Source: Clostridia bacterium (lineage in GTDB: Bacteria > Bacillota_A > Clostridia > Oscillospirales > UBA929). From it: DNA of 20,262 nt. This document shows, piece by piece, positions 1 to 7,344 of this stretch. How positions within the stretch are numbered: position 1 is the stretch's first letter; every line of letters starts with the position of its first letter. Below the pieces are notes generated by a model. The model was given only the letters and a program-made list of their open reading frames with translations, searched no databases and was not told the origin of the DNA. Location: assembly GCA_026001245.1 (NCBI GenBank), contig BNZR01000025.1, positions 1-20,262 of the forward strand, read 5' to 3'. Both the position numbers and the translations under genes were made by a program.

Positions 1-30
1 AAGATGTGCCCCGAGCCGAAGTGTAGCCAC

Positions 31-1581
31 TTAGTCATAGATCTTTCGCCCCTTTTCGTCGGGAATATCCGTCAGGCGATGGAAGTAGGTGTTGATAACG
101 TCGCGCCACTCGCGGGCGTTTTCCAACTGAAGCTCAAACCGCCGCAACGCCTCGGCGTAGATGTCCTCCGGGATTTGCGATTTTAGGCCTTTCCACGTCC
201 ACAAAAAGTTTTCCGCGCTTTCCGCGCCCTCAAAGTGCGTGTCATAGATGTGCTGGATAATCGTCTTGCCGCTTTTTAAGCGATAATCGTAGGGCAGACG
301 GTGGAAAAACAGCAGAAGATTTTCGGGGCAGGTGTCGATATTTTCATAGACAGCCGCCAGCTCGGCGGGGTACTGCGAGGTGTAGCCCGTGCCGCCGGGC
401 GTTCTGTCAACGCCGATTGCGCGGTGGCTTGCGCGGTGATAGGTTCCCCATTTCATGTATTCGTAGCCGTCAACGCTGGGGCCGTAGTGGTGGTTGATGT
501 TGACCATCCAGCCGATACCCAGCGGCGCGTTGTATTTTTCATAAACCTCGCGCGAGCGAATCAGTATGTCGGACAGCTCCAGTATGTCCCGCCCGAATTT
601 TTCGCGCACCCAGTCGCGGATAATATCGCCCGCGTCGGCCTTTGGATCCTTGGCCAGCCGCCCGAAGGCGTACATGTTGCACTCGGCCAATGGGTGCCCC
701 GTGAAAAACGCGCCGTCCCCGATGTTTGCCACGCCGCACACTGCCGCGAGGGGCGTGCCGCCCAGCGTGTCAAACACCTCCGACCACTGGGGCGCGTGGG
801 CGTATAGGTCGATCTGTTGCCCGGTGTACTCCTGCGTTAATTGCAGCTCCAGTGCGATTTTTGTGCGCTTAAGGCTCAAAAGCAACGGCGAAACAGGCTC
901 GCGCACCTGAAAGTCCATCGGGCCGTTCTTGATTTGCAAAATGACGTTATCTTCAAACTGTCCGTCCAGCGGCTGAAAATGGTCGTGGGCGGCGCGGGCG
1001 CGGTCGGTTTCAGCATCGCGCCAATCCTGCCGGCAGTTGTACACAAAGCAACGCCAGTACAAATTGCCGCCGTGCGGCGCCAGTGCGCGGGCGATTACGT
1101 TCGCGCCGTCGGCCTGAGTGCGCCCCAGCGCGGCGGGGCCCGTCCGAAACTCGCTGTCGGCCTTGACCAAAAAGCCCGCCAAGTCCGGGATATGCTGATA
1201 GACAACAGCGGTCTGCCGCACCCACCAGTTGGCAACCACCGCGTTTAGCGGGTCGCAGGTAGACAGCCCCCCGATAGACTGCGGCGCGGAAAATTCCACG
1301 GCTATAAGTAATTTTATGCCCTGGGCGCGAAAAATCTCGGCAAGCTCCGCAAGCTGGGGCAACAGCTCGTCGGTGATAAGCCTTGCGGCGCGGGGCGTGA
1401 CGTTTACGTTGTTAAGCGAGATTTGATTCACCCCGCAGGACGCTATCCAAGCCGCGTAAGCCTTGACGCGGGCGGGGTCGTAACAGATGCCGCCGTCTTT
1501 GAAAAACAGCGACGCTCCGGCATAGCCGCGCTCCACGGTGCCGTCCATATTGTCCCAATGGTTCAAGACGCAATTTGCCAT
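31..1581 (-). CDS. GH67 alpha-glucuronidase, short form lacking the N-terminal domain
   Basis: Predicted intracellular exo-alpha-glucuronidase that removes (4-O-methyl-)glucuronic acid from the end of xylo-oligosaccharides. The 516-residue product has no signal peptide. It opens directly with the GH67 core motif NHWDNMDGTVERGYAG (residues 7-22). Three acidic residues match the family catalytic set: E144 (KADSEF), D223 (KNGPMDFQ) and E251 (TQEYTGQ). Their spacings, 79 and 28, agree with the spacings I recall for the Geobacillus enzyme (E285, D364, E392). Other family motifs include GVANIGDG and GKTIIQHIYDTHFEG. By that numbering about 140 N-terminal residues, the GH67N domain, are absent. The start is firm: AAAGGGAGGGG lies about 8 nt upstream of the ATG and no in-frame extension is present. 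It diverges from eda-kdgK, which would metabolise the released uronate. Family assignment is very secure; activity without the N-terminal domain is an open question. Confidence 0.93.
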   Translation of the reverse strand: MANCVLNHWDNMDGTVERGYAGASLFFKDGGICYDPARVKAYAAWIASCGVNQISLNNVNVTPRAARLITDELLPQLAELAEIFRAQGIKLLIAVEFSAPQSIGGLSTCDPLNAVVANWWVRQTAVVYQHIPDLAGFLVKADSEFRTGPAALGRTQADGANVIARALAPHGGNLYWRCFVYNCRQDWRDAETDRARAAHDHFQPLDGQFEDNVILQIKNGPMDFQVREPVSPLLLSLKRTKIALELQLTQEYTGQQIDLYAHAPQWSEVFDTLGGTPLAAVCGVANIGDGAFFTGHPLAECNMYAFGRLAKDPKADAGDIIRDWVREKFGRDILELSDILIRSREVYEKYNAPLGIGWMVNINHHYGPSVDGYEYMKWGTYHRASHRAIGVDRTPGGTGYTSQYPAELAAVYENIDTCPENLLLFFHRLPYDYRLKSGKTIIQHIYDTHFEGAESAENFLWTWKGLKSQIPEDIYAEALRRFELQLENAREWRDVINTYFHRLTDIPDEKGRKIYD

Positions 1582-1598
1582 AACTAGCCCCTCCCTTT

Positions 1599-1610
1599 GT
1601 ACACGTACAC
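1599..1610. promoter_or_regulatory. Tandem GTACAC repeat at the GH67 transcription start, candidate operator
   Basis: GTACAC occurs twice in direct succession, immediately downstream of the GH67 -10 box and overlapping the expected transcription start. A repressor bound here would block the GH67 promoter. It is not a true palindrome and no regulator gene is in the window, so this is a weak candidate only. Confidence 0.25.
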
Positions 1611-1639
1611 ATTATAACAAAATGACAGTAAAAAGTAAA
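1611..1639 (-). promoter_or_regulatory. Sigma-A-type promoter for the GH67 gene
   Basis: Read on the minus strand: TTTACT (-35, 1639-1634), a 17-nt spacer and TATAAT (-10, 1616-1611), preceded by TG in the extended -10 position (TGTTATAAT). The -35 matches consensus at 4 of 6 positions. Transcription would begin near 1604, about 20 nt before the start codon. Confidence 0.6.
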
Positions 1640-1650
1640 TAGTCCAAACC

Positions 1651-1679
1651 TTGTTTTTTTAAGCGAAACGTGTTAAAAT
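1651..1679 (+). promoter_or_regulatory. Sigma-A-type promoter for eda-kdgK and the following genes
   Basis: TTGTTT (1651-1656), a 17-nt spacer and TAAAAT (1674-1679). The expected transcription start is near 1686, about 25 nt before the GTG start of eda. No other credible promoter was seen before the end of the plus-strand gene run at 12221. Confidence 0.5.
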
Positions 1680-1710
1680 GTTTAGCAACGACTATATGGA
1701 GGTACGCATT

Positions 1711-2322
1711 GTGTTTGACCGGCTTAAAATTTCGGGCATAGTCCCGGTTATCGCCTTAGAGGACGAGTCCCGCGCCGTGCCGTTGGGGAAAGCTTTGCTT
1801 GACGGGGGTATCCCCGTTGCGGAGATAACCTTTCGCACCGCCGCCGCCGCGAATATTATCCGCCGCCTGACAGCCGAGCTGCCCGATTTGCTTGTGGGGG
1901 CGGGGACGGTACTCACCACGGCGCAGGCGGATGACGCGGCAAGCGCGGGCGCGAAATTCCTAGTAGCACCCGGCTTGAACCCCCGCGTGGTGGAACACGC
2001 GCAGAATAGGGGATTGCCGATAATCCCCGGCTGTGCCACGCCGTCCGACATCGAACGCGCCCTGGAGCTGGGGCTGGATACCGTGAAGTTCTTTCCCGCC
2101 GAGCAGGCGGGCGGCCTGAATTACATCAAGGCCGTGGCCGCGCCCTATCGCGGCGTAAAATTTCTGCCCACGGGCGGCATAAACGCGGCGAACTTGCAAA
2201 GCTACTTAAAATTTGACAGAGTAATCGCGGTAGGCGGCAGTTGGATGATTTGCGAGGACTTGGAACGCGTAACAAGTCTGTGCCGCGAGGCCGTGCGACT
2301 TGTCAAGGAGGTACGGGCATGA
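1711..2322 (+). CDS. eda: KDPG aldolase (2-dehydro-3-deoxy-phosphogluconate aldolase)
   Basis: Class I aldolase that cleaves 2-keto-3-deoxy-6-phosphogluconate into pyruvate and glyceraldehyde-3-phosphate in the cytoplasm. The 203-residue product shows the family motifs in order: GIVPVI (9-14), EITFRT with the proton-shuttling Glu at 38, GAGTVL (63-68), PGCATPSD (106-113), VKFFPAE with the Schiff-base Lys at 126, and PTGGI. Length fits the family. GTG at 1711 is chosen over upstream in-frame ATGs at 1678 and 1696 because GGAGGT (1698-1703) sits 7 nt before it and the homologous region begins there. It overlaps kdgK by ATGA, so the two are probably translationally coupled. The partner GH67 gene is divergent. 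Hydroxy-keto-glutarate aldolase activity (KHG/KDPG dual type) is also possible. Confidence 0.93.
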   Translation: MFDRLKISGIVPVIALEDESRAVPLGKALLDGGIPVAEITFRTAAAANIIRRLTAELPDLLVGAGTVLTTAQADDAASAGAKFLVAPGLNPRVVEHAQNRGLPIIPGCATPSDIERALELGLDTVKFFPAEQAGGLNYIKAVAAPYRGVKFLPTGGINAANLQSYLKFDRVIAVGGSWMICEDLERVTSLCREAVRLVKEVRA

Positions 2323-3332
2323 GAGTTATTACATTCGGCGAGATTATGCTGCGCCTAGCCCCGCCGGGCTACGAGCGTTTTGTTCAGACCGCAAGCTACA
2401 ACGCCACATACGGCGGCGGCGAGGCGAATGTGGCCGTAAGCTTGGCCAATTTTGGCGCGGACGCGGCGTTTGTCACAAAACTGCCCGCAAATGAGATTGG
2501 TCAGGCGGCGGTGAACAGTCTGCGCGCCGTGGGGGTTGATACCGTGCACATCGTGCGCGGCGGCCGCCGCGTTGGGATATATTTCTTAGAGCGCGGCGCG
2601 TCCCAACGTGCCAGCAAGGTAATCTACGACCGCGCAAACTCCGCGATAGCCGAGGCCAAGCTTGATGATTTCAACTGGGCGGCTATCTTCAAGGGCGCGG
2701 ATTGGTTCCACTTCACGGGGATAACCCCTGCGCTGGGGGACGGCGCGGCGGCCATAACGCTACAAGCCTGTCATGCCGCAAAGGCCGCCGGACTCACGGT
2801 GTCCTGTGACTTAAACTACCGCAAAAACCTGTGGACGCGTGAAGATGCGGGCGAGGTGATGGCAAGGCTTATGCCCTATGTGGACGTGTGTATAGCCAAC
2901 GAGGAGGACAGCGCGGACGTGTTCGGGATAAAAGCCCCGGATACGGACGTCACGGGCGGCAAAATCAGCCGCGAGGGCTATGAATACGTGGCGCGGGAGC
3001 TGTCAAAGCGTTTCGGATTCAAGCAGGTGGCGATTACCCTGCGCGAGTCGGTCTCGGCCAACGACAACAACTGGGCGGCCATGCTGTATGACGGCAAACA
3101 GTTCTATTTCTCGAAAAAATACGCCGTACACATTGTTGACCGCGTGGGCGGCGGGGACAGCTTCGGCGCGGGGCTGATATTCGCCCAAAACCTTCCGCCG
3201 CAGGAACGGCTGGAGTTCGCCGTGGCGGCCAGCTGTCTTAAACACACCATCGAGGGCGACTACAACCGCGTGACCGTAGACGAGGTGCGCAAGCTTATGG
3301 ACGGCGACGCTTCGGGGCGTGTAAGCCGATGA
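2319..3332 (+). CDS. kdgK: 2-keto-3-deoxygluconate kinase (PfkB family)
   Basis: Sugar kinase of the ribokinase/PfkB family, predicted to phosphorylate 2-keto-3-deoxygluconate to KDPG, the substrate of the preceding aldolase. The 337-residue product has the N-terminal sugar-binding signature GGGEANVAVSLANFG (32-46), the DLNYRKNLW segment (164-172), NEED (194-197) and the C-terminal signature DRVGGGDSFGAG with the catalytic base D280. The start ATG lies in an ATGA overlap with eda, with AAGGAGG about 8 nt upstream. Its 3' end also overlaps the methyltransferase gene by ATGA. The substrate is inferred from the family and from pairing with eda and GH67; motifs alone would also allow another ketose or deoxy-sugar acid. 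Confidence 0.9.
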   Translation: MRVITFGEIMLRLAPPGYERFVQTASYNATYGGGEANVAVSLANFGADAAFVTKLPANEIGQAAVNSLRAVGVDTVHIVRGGRRVGIYFLERGASQRASKVIYDRANSAIAEAKLDDFNWAAIFKGADWFHFTGITPALGDGAAAITLQACHAAKAAGLTVSCDLNYRKNLWTREDAGEVMARLMPYVDVCIANEEDSADVFGIKAPDTDVTGGKISREGYEYVARELSKRFGFKQVAITLRESVSANDNNWAAMLYDGKQFYFSKKYAVHIVDRVGGGDSFGAGLIFAQNLPPQERLEFAVAASCLKHTIEGDYNRVTVDEVRKLMDGDASGRVSR

Positions 3333-4165
3333 GCGGTTTTTTATCCGACCGCTGGCGGGACTATGAGCTTTTGGACTGCTCACAGGGCGAGCGGCTGGAG
3401 CGATGGGGGACGTATACGCTGGTGCGGCCCGACCCGCAGATTATCTGGCGGTCGAAGCGCGACAACCCCGCATGGCGCAATCCCGATGCACGCTACGAGC
3501 GGTCAGGCGAGGGCGGGGGACGCTGGTTGCCGCACAAGCTGCCGCCGAAATGGGAGCTTGCCTATGAAAACCCAAAATTCCGCGTCGGCCCCACGAATTT
3601 TAAACACATGGGAATCTTTCCAGAACAGGCGGCTAATTGGGATTTTGTCGCTCGGCATGCCGACGGCGCGTCGATTTTGAACCTGTTCGCCTACACGGGC
3701 GCGGCGACAATCTCCGCCGCAAAGGCCGGCGCGATAGTCACGCATGTGGACGCGGCCAAGGGTATGGTAAACTGGGCGCGTGAGAACGCCGCGCTGTCCG
3801 GCATTGCAAATGTACGCTGGATCGTGGATGACTGCGCCGCGTTTATTGCGCGGGAGGCGCGGCGCGGCAAGGCGTATGACGCGGTTATCCTAGACCCGCC
3901 CTCCTACGGGCGCGGCCCGACCGGGCAGGTCTGGCACCTTGAAGACAGCCTGTTTGAGCTGCTGTCCTCACTGCGGGCGGTACTGTCGGACAAGCCCCGA
4001 TTTATATTGCTTAACACCTACACAACAGGACTGGGCGCGGGTGTGCTGAAGCAGATTTTAGAGCTATTATTCGCGGGACACGCGGACGCGGCGGAGTTGG
4101 GACTGCCCATAACCTCCGGCGGCGTGTTGCCCTGCGGCACAACAGGCAGATTGCTGTTTAGTTAG
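3329..4165 (+). CDS. Class I SAM-dependent methyltransferase, RlmI-like without a PUA domain
   Basis: Resembles the methyltransferase part of the RlmI/RlmK group of 23S rRNA methyltransferases. In the 278-residue product the SAM-binding motif I is NLFAYTGAAT (118-127), the acidic residue at the end of strand beta-2 is D141 in VDAAKGM, and the DPPSY motif is at 189-193. The N-terminal ~85 residues (DYELLDCSQGERLERWG, PQIIW) are of the kind seen in stand-alone members. They do not look like the PUA domain of E. coli RlmI, so the RNA target, if any, cannot be given. It starts in an ATGA overlap with kdgK and ends 12 nt before ecfA1. Nothing links it functionally to uronate metabolism; it appears to be a housekeeping gene carried in the same unit. 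Confidence 0.82.
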   Translation: MSGFLSDRWRDYELLDCSQGERLERWGTYTLVRPDPQIIWRSKRDNPAWRNPDARYERSGEGGGRWLPHKLPPKWELAYENPKFRVGPTNFKHMGIFPEQAANWDFVARHADGASILNLFAYTGAATISAAKAGAIVTHVDAAKGMVNWARENAALSGIANVRWIVDDCAAFIAREARRGKAYDAVILDPPSYGRGPTGQVWHLEDSLFELLSSLRAVLSDKPRFILLNTYTTGLGAGVLKQILELLFAGHADAAELGLPITSGGVLPCGTTGRLLFS

Positions 4166-4177
4166 GAGTTATTAAAT

Positions 4178-4999
4178 TTGATAGTTTTTGATAAAGTCAC
4201 TTTTTCGTACCGCGAGGGGGCGGAACCCGCTTTGCGCGATGTATCGCTGGAGATTGGCGAGGGGAGCTTTGTTGCGGTTTTGGGGCATAACGGCTCCGGC
4301 AAGTCCACGCTGGCTAAGATGATAAACGGGGTGCTGATCCCAACTTCGGGCAAGGTCACCATGCTGGGGCTGGACACGGCTGTCGAGGATAACCTGCTAA
4401 AAATCCGCCAAAACGCCGCGATGGTGTTCCAAAACCCCGATAATCAGATAGTGGCGGCGGTGGTTGAGGAGGACGTTGCGTTCGCGCTTGAAAACTTGGG
4501 CGTGCCGTCAGACGAGATACGGCGGCGCGTGGACAAGGCTTTGCGCGATGTAAACATGTATGAATTCCGCGAACACGCGCCGCACAGGCTGTCCGGCGGG
4601 CAGAAGCAGCGCGTGGCAATCGCGGGGGTGCTGGCCATGCGCCCGCGCTGTATAGTGTTTGACGAACCCACCGCCATGCTGGATCCCGTGGGGCGGCGCG
4701 AGGTGCTTGACACGCTGAACGATTTACGCGCCCGCTACGGTATCACCTGCGTGCTGGTGACCCATCACATGGACGAGGCGGCGCGAGCCGACCGAGCTAT
4801 AGTGATGAACCGGGGCGCGATAGCCATGGACGGTACGCCCGCCGAAATATTCGCAAGTGACAGGCTGTATGACCTGGGGTTGAAGCCGCCGCCCACTGTC
4901 GCGTTGCTGACGGAGTTGGCTCGGCGCGGGTTAAATGTGCAAAAAGATATTATGACAGTTGACGAATGTGCCTTGGCTGTGGTACAATCTATAGGATGA
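4178..4999 (+). CDS. ecfA1: ECF transporter ATPase A1
   Basis: One of two cytoplasmic ATPases that energise energy-coupling-factor vitamin and metal importers. The 273-residue product has Walker A GHNGSGKST (36-44), Q-loop FQNPDNQ (84-90), ABC signature LSGGQ (138-142), Walker B CIVFDEP (158-164) and switch His at 196. The FQNPDNQ form is characteristic of CbiO/EcfA. The start is TTG at 4178, with AGGAG 9 nt upstream and the standard IVFDKVTFSY beginning. It overlaps ecfA2 by ATGA. No substrate-binding S-component is encoded nearby, so this is probably a shared (group II) module serving several S-components encoded elsewhere. All ATPase motifs are intact. Confidence 0.94.
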   Translation: MIVFDKVTFSYREGAEPALRDVSLEIGEGSFVAVLGHNGSGKSTLAKMINGVLIPTSGKVTMLGLDTAVEDNLLKIRQNAAMVFQNPDNQIVAAVVEEDVAFALENLGVPSDEIRRRVDKALRDVNMYEFREHAPHRLSGGQKQRVAIAGVLAMRPRCIVFDEPTAMLDPVGRREVLDTLNDLRARYGITCVLVTHHMDEAARADRAIVMNRGAIAMDGTPAEIFASDRLYDLGLKPPPTVALLTELARRGLNVQKDIMTVDECALAVVQSIG

Positions 5000-5850
5000 A
5001 TACGATATTAGAAACTAGGGGACTTACCTATGTCTACGGCAAGCACACGCCGTTTGAGCGCGTGGCCGTTGATAATGTGGATTTTTCGCTGGAGGACGGC
5101 GAGCTGCGCGGGATAATCGGCCACACGGGTTCCGGTAAATCCACGCTGATTCAGCATTTTAACGGACTGCTAAAGCCGGAGAGCGGTCAGGTTCTGTTGG
5201 GCGGCGAGGACATTCGCGAGTCTAAGGACAGCGTGCGCCGGGCGCGGTTTCGGGTGGGGCTGGTGTTCCAATACCCGGAGTACCAGCTGTTTGAAGAGAC
5301 CGTGGCCGCCGACATCGCCTTCGGCCCCAAAAACATGGGGCTTGCCGGGGCGGAGCTTGACGACCGCGTGAACGAGGCCATGGGCTTTGCGGGGCTGTCC
5401 GAACAGCTTCGCGATAAGTCGCCCTTTGAGCTAAGCGGGGGGCAGAAACGCCGCGTGGCAATCGCGGGGGTTATCGCCATGCGGCCGCAGGTTTTGGTAC
5501 TTGACGAACCCACGGCGGGCTTGGATCCCCGTGGCGCGGACGGCATTTTAGAGCGTATCCGCGCCTATCACCGCGAGCGCGGCGGGGCGGTGGTGCTTGT
5601 AACCCACAGCATGGACGAGCTTGCGCGTATGGCGGACACCGTAACGGTGCTGTCGGGTGCCAAGGTTTTGGCCGAGGGGACGACGCGGCAGGTGTTCGCG
5701 CAGGCGGACATTTTGGGCGAACACGGACTAAGCGTCCCCGCGGTGACGGCGGTGTTCGGGCGCATGAGGGCCTTGGGGCTGAATATAGAGGGTACCCCGC
5801 TGACAATCGGCGAGGCCGCCGATTTGATTATGGGGTTGAAGAATGCTTAA
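4996..5850 (+). CDS. ecfA2: ECF transporter ATPase A2
   Basis: Second ATPase of the ECF module, expected to pair with EcfA1 on the EcfT coupling helices. The 284-residue product has Walker A GHTGSGKST (42-50), Q-loop FQYPEYQ (91-97), signature LSGGQ (146-150), Walker B VLVLDEP (166-172) and switch His at 204. The FQYPEYQLF form is typical of EcfA2 and separates it from EcfA1. The chosen start is the ATG of the ATGA overlap with ecfA1. Its own Shine-Dalgarno is weak, which suggests translational coupling. The 3' end overlaps ecfT by 8 nt. Confidence 0.94.
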   Translation: MNTILETRGLTYVYGKHTPFERVAVDNVDFSLEDGELRGIIGHTGSGKSTLIQHFNGLLKPESGQVLLGGEDIRESKDSVRRARFRVGLVFQYPEYQLFEETVAADIAFGPKNMGLAGAELDDRVNEAMGFAGLSEQLRDKSPFELSGGQKRRVAIAGVIAMRPQVLVLDEPTAGLDPRGADGILERIRAYHRERGGAVVLVTHSMDELARMADTVTVLSGAKVLAEGTTRQVFAQADILGEHGLSVPAVTAVFGRMRALGLNIEGTPLTIGEAADLIMGLKNA

Positions 5851-6631
5851 GGACATCACGCTGGGGCAATATTTCCCCGGAAACTCGATTATACACAGGC
5901 TTGATCCCCGCGTTAAGCTTATCCTTACGCTGATGTTCGTGGTGTCGCTGTTTTTGGCGCGCGGCGTTTGGGGGTACTTGCTTAACTTCGCGTGGCTGGC
6001 CTTTGCGGTTGGCGCGTCGCGCCTGGATTTGCGCGTGATCTTCCGGGGCATGAAGCCCTTGGTGTTTATACTGGCGTTTACCGCTATCCTGAACCTTTTC
6101 TACACGCCCGGCGAGGAGTTGGCGCGGTTGTGGGTGTTTAAGGTGACGCGGGAGGGCATATCGGTGGCGGCGTTCATGCTGGTGAGAATTTTAATGCTGG
6201 TCACGGCGACGTTTTTGCTTACCTACACCACCTCGCCCATGATGCTGACGGACGCGCTGGAGCGACTGCTGTCGCCGCTGAAGCGGATTAAAATCCCGGT
6301 GCACGAGCTGGCCATGATGATGACCATTGCCCTGCGCATGATCCCCACGCTGATTGAGGAAACCGAGAAGATCATGTCCGCACAAAGGGCGCGGGGCGCG
6401 GACTTTGAAAGCGGCAATCTTCTGCGCCGCGCCAAGGCGTTGATACCGTTGCTGGTGCCGCTGTTTGTAAGCGCGTTTCGCCGCGCCGACGATTTGGCCA
6501 TGGCCATGGAATGCCGCTGTTATCACGGCGGAGAGGGCAGAACGCGCATGCGTCAGCTTCACGCGGCGGCGCGGGACGGCGCGGCGTTGCTTATAACGCT
6601 GGGGTTGGCGGTGGCCACATGCCTAATATAG
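5843..6631 (+). CDS. ecfT: ECF transporter transmembrane component T
   Basis: Membrane scaffold (CbiQ/EcfT family) that couples the two ATPases to exchangeable substrate-binding subunits. The 262-residue product carries the family start (HRLDPRVKL), several hydrophobic helices (about 24-40, 45-57, 72-86, 106-127 and 198-211), and the two ATPase-coupling motifs in the cytoplasmic helices. The first is RARGAD, with Ala-Arg-Gly at 183-185. The second is AMECRCY near 221-227, where many relatives have Glu-Ala-Arg, so Cys replaces Ala before the conserved Arg. It overlaps ecfA2 by 8 nt and truA by 13 nt. Confidence 0.93.
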   Translation: MLKDITLGQYFPGNSIIHRLDPRVKLILTLMFVVSLFLARGVWGYLLNFAWLAFAVGASRLDLRVIFRGMKPLVFILAFTAILNLFYTPGEELARLWVFKVTREGISVAAFMLVRILMLVTATFLLTYTTSPMMLTDALERLLSPLKRIKIPVHELAMMMTIALRMIPTLIEETEKIMSAQRARGADFESGNLLRRAKALIPLLVPLFVSAFRRADDLAMAMECRCYHGGEGRTRMRQLHAAARDGAALLITLGLAVATCLI

Positions 6632-7344
6632 CCCTGACCCTGCGGTATGACGGCACAAATTATCACGGCTGGCAGACACAGAAGAATCTGCCAACTGTGT
6701 GCCAGACGATCGCGCAGGCGGTGGAGCGCGCCGTGGGGCATAGCGTTAATCTGATCGGTTGCGGGCGCACCGACGCGGGGGTACACGCCGAGACCTATGT
6801 GGCCAACTTCCGCACGGACACTCAAATCCCCGCCGACAGACTGCCCTTTGCTATCCATACGCCGCCCGATATTACCGTGCTTGACGGGCATGCCGTGCCG
6901 GACGACTTTCATGCCACGTTTAGCTGTGTTCGCAAGGAGTACACCTATCGATTCTATCACGCCGAGCGGCATGACCCGTTTTTGCGTAACCGCTCGCTGT
7001 TTTGGAGCTATCCGGTTAGCTTGGACGCGTGGCGGTCGGCGGCGGCGGAATTTGCGGGAACGCATGACTTCAAGGCGTTGCGAAGCGAGGGGACAAACGT
7101 CAAGACCACGGTCAGGACGGTGTATTACTGCGAGGTAATCGAGGAGCGAGAGAACCACTTCGCGCTTAAAATCTGCGCCAACGGTTTTTTGTACAACATG
7201 GTGCGGGCTATCACGGGGACGGTGCTGTACAAGGGGCTGGATAAGCTGAATACGGTGGACGAGATTTTTGCTTCGCGCAGTCGCTCGGCGGCGGGGCCTA
7301 CGGTGCCGCCCCATGGGCTGTACATGACTGGAGTGTGGTATTAG
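6619..7344 (+). CDS. truA: tRNA pseudouridine(38-40) synthase TruA
   Basis: Isomerises uridines 38-40 in the tRNA anticodon arm. The 241-residue product has the diagnostic CGRTDAGVHA motif with catalytic Asp at 52, the central FLYNMVRAITGTV segment, and the terminal SAAGPTVPPHGLYM motif. Length is normal. The start at 6619 lies inside the end of ecfT (13-nt overlap) and fits the family start (NIALTLRYDGTNYHGWQ). No strong Shine-Dalgarno is visible, only a GGTGG-like stretch. ecfA1-ecfA2-ecfT-truA is a common order in Firmicutes, usually beside ribosomal protein genes, which are missing here. Confidence 0.96.
   Translation: MPNIALTLRYDGTNYHGWQTQKNLPTVCQTIAQAVERAVGHSVNLIGCGRTDAGVHAETYVANFRTDTQIPADRLPFAIHTPPDITVLDGHAVPDDFHATFSCVRKEYTYRFYHAERHDPFLRNRSLFWSYPVSLDAWRSAAAEFAGTHDFKALRSEGTNVKTTVRTVYYCEVIEERENHFALKICANGFLYNMVRAITGTVLYKGLDKLNTVDEIFASRSRSAAGPTVPPHGLYMTGVWY

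Noticed and set aside
301..807. 168-residue plus-strand open frame inside the GH67 gene
   Set aside because: It is antisense to a clearly recognised enzyme, lacks a ribosome binding site, and has the low-complexity Ala/Val/Gly composition of a GC-rich shadow frame.
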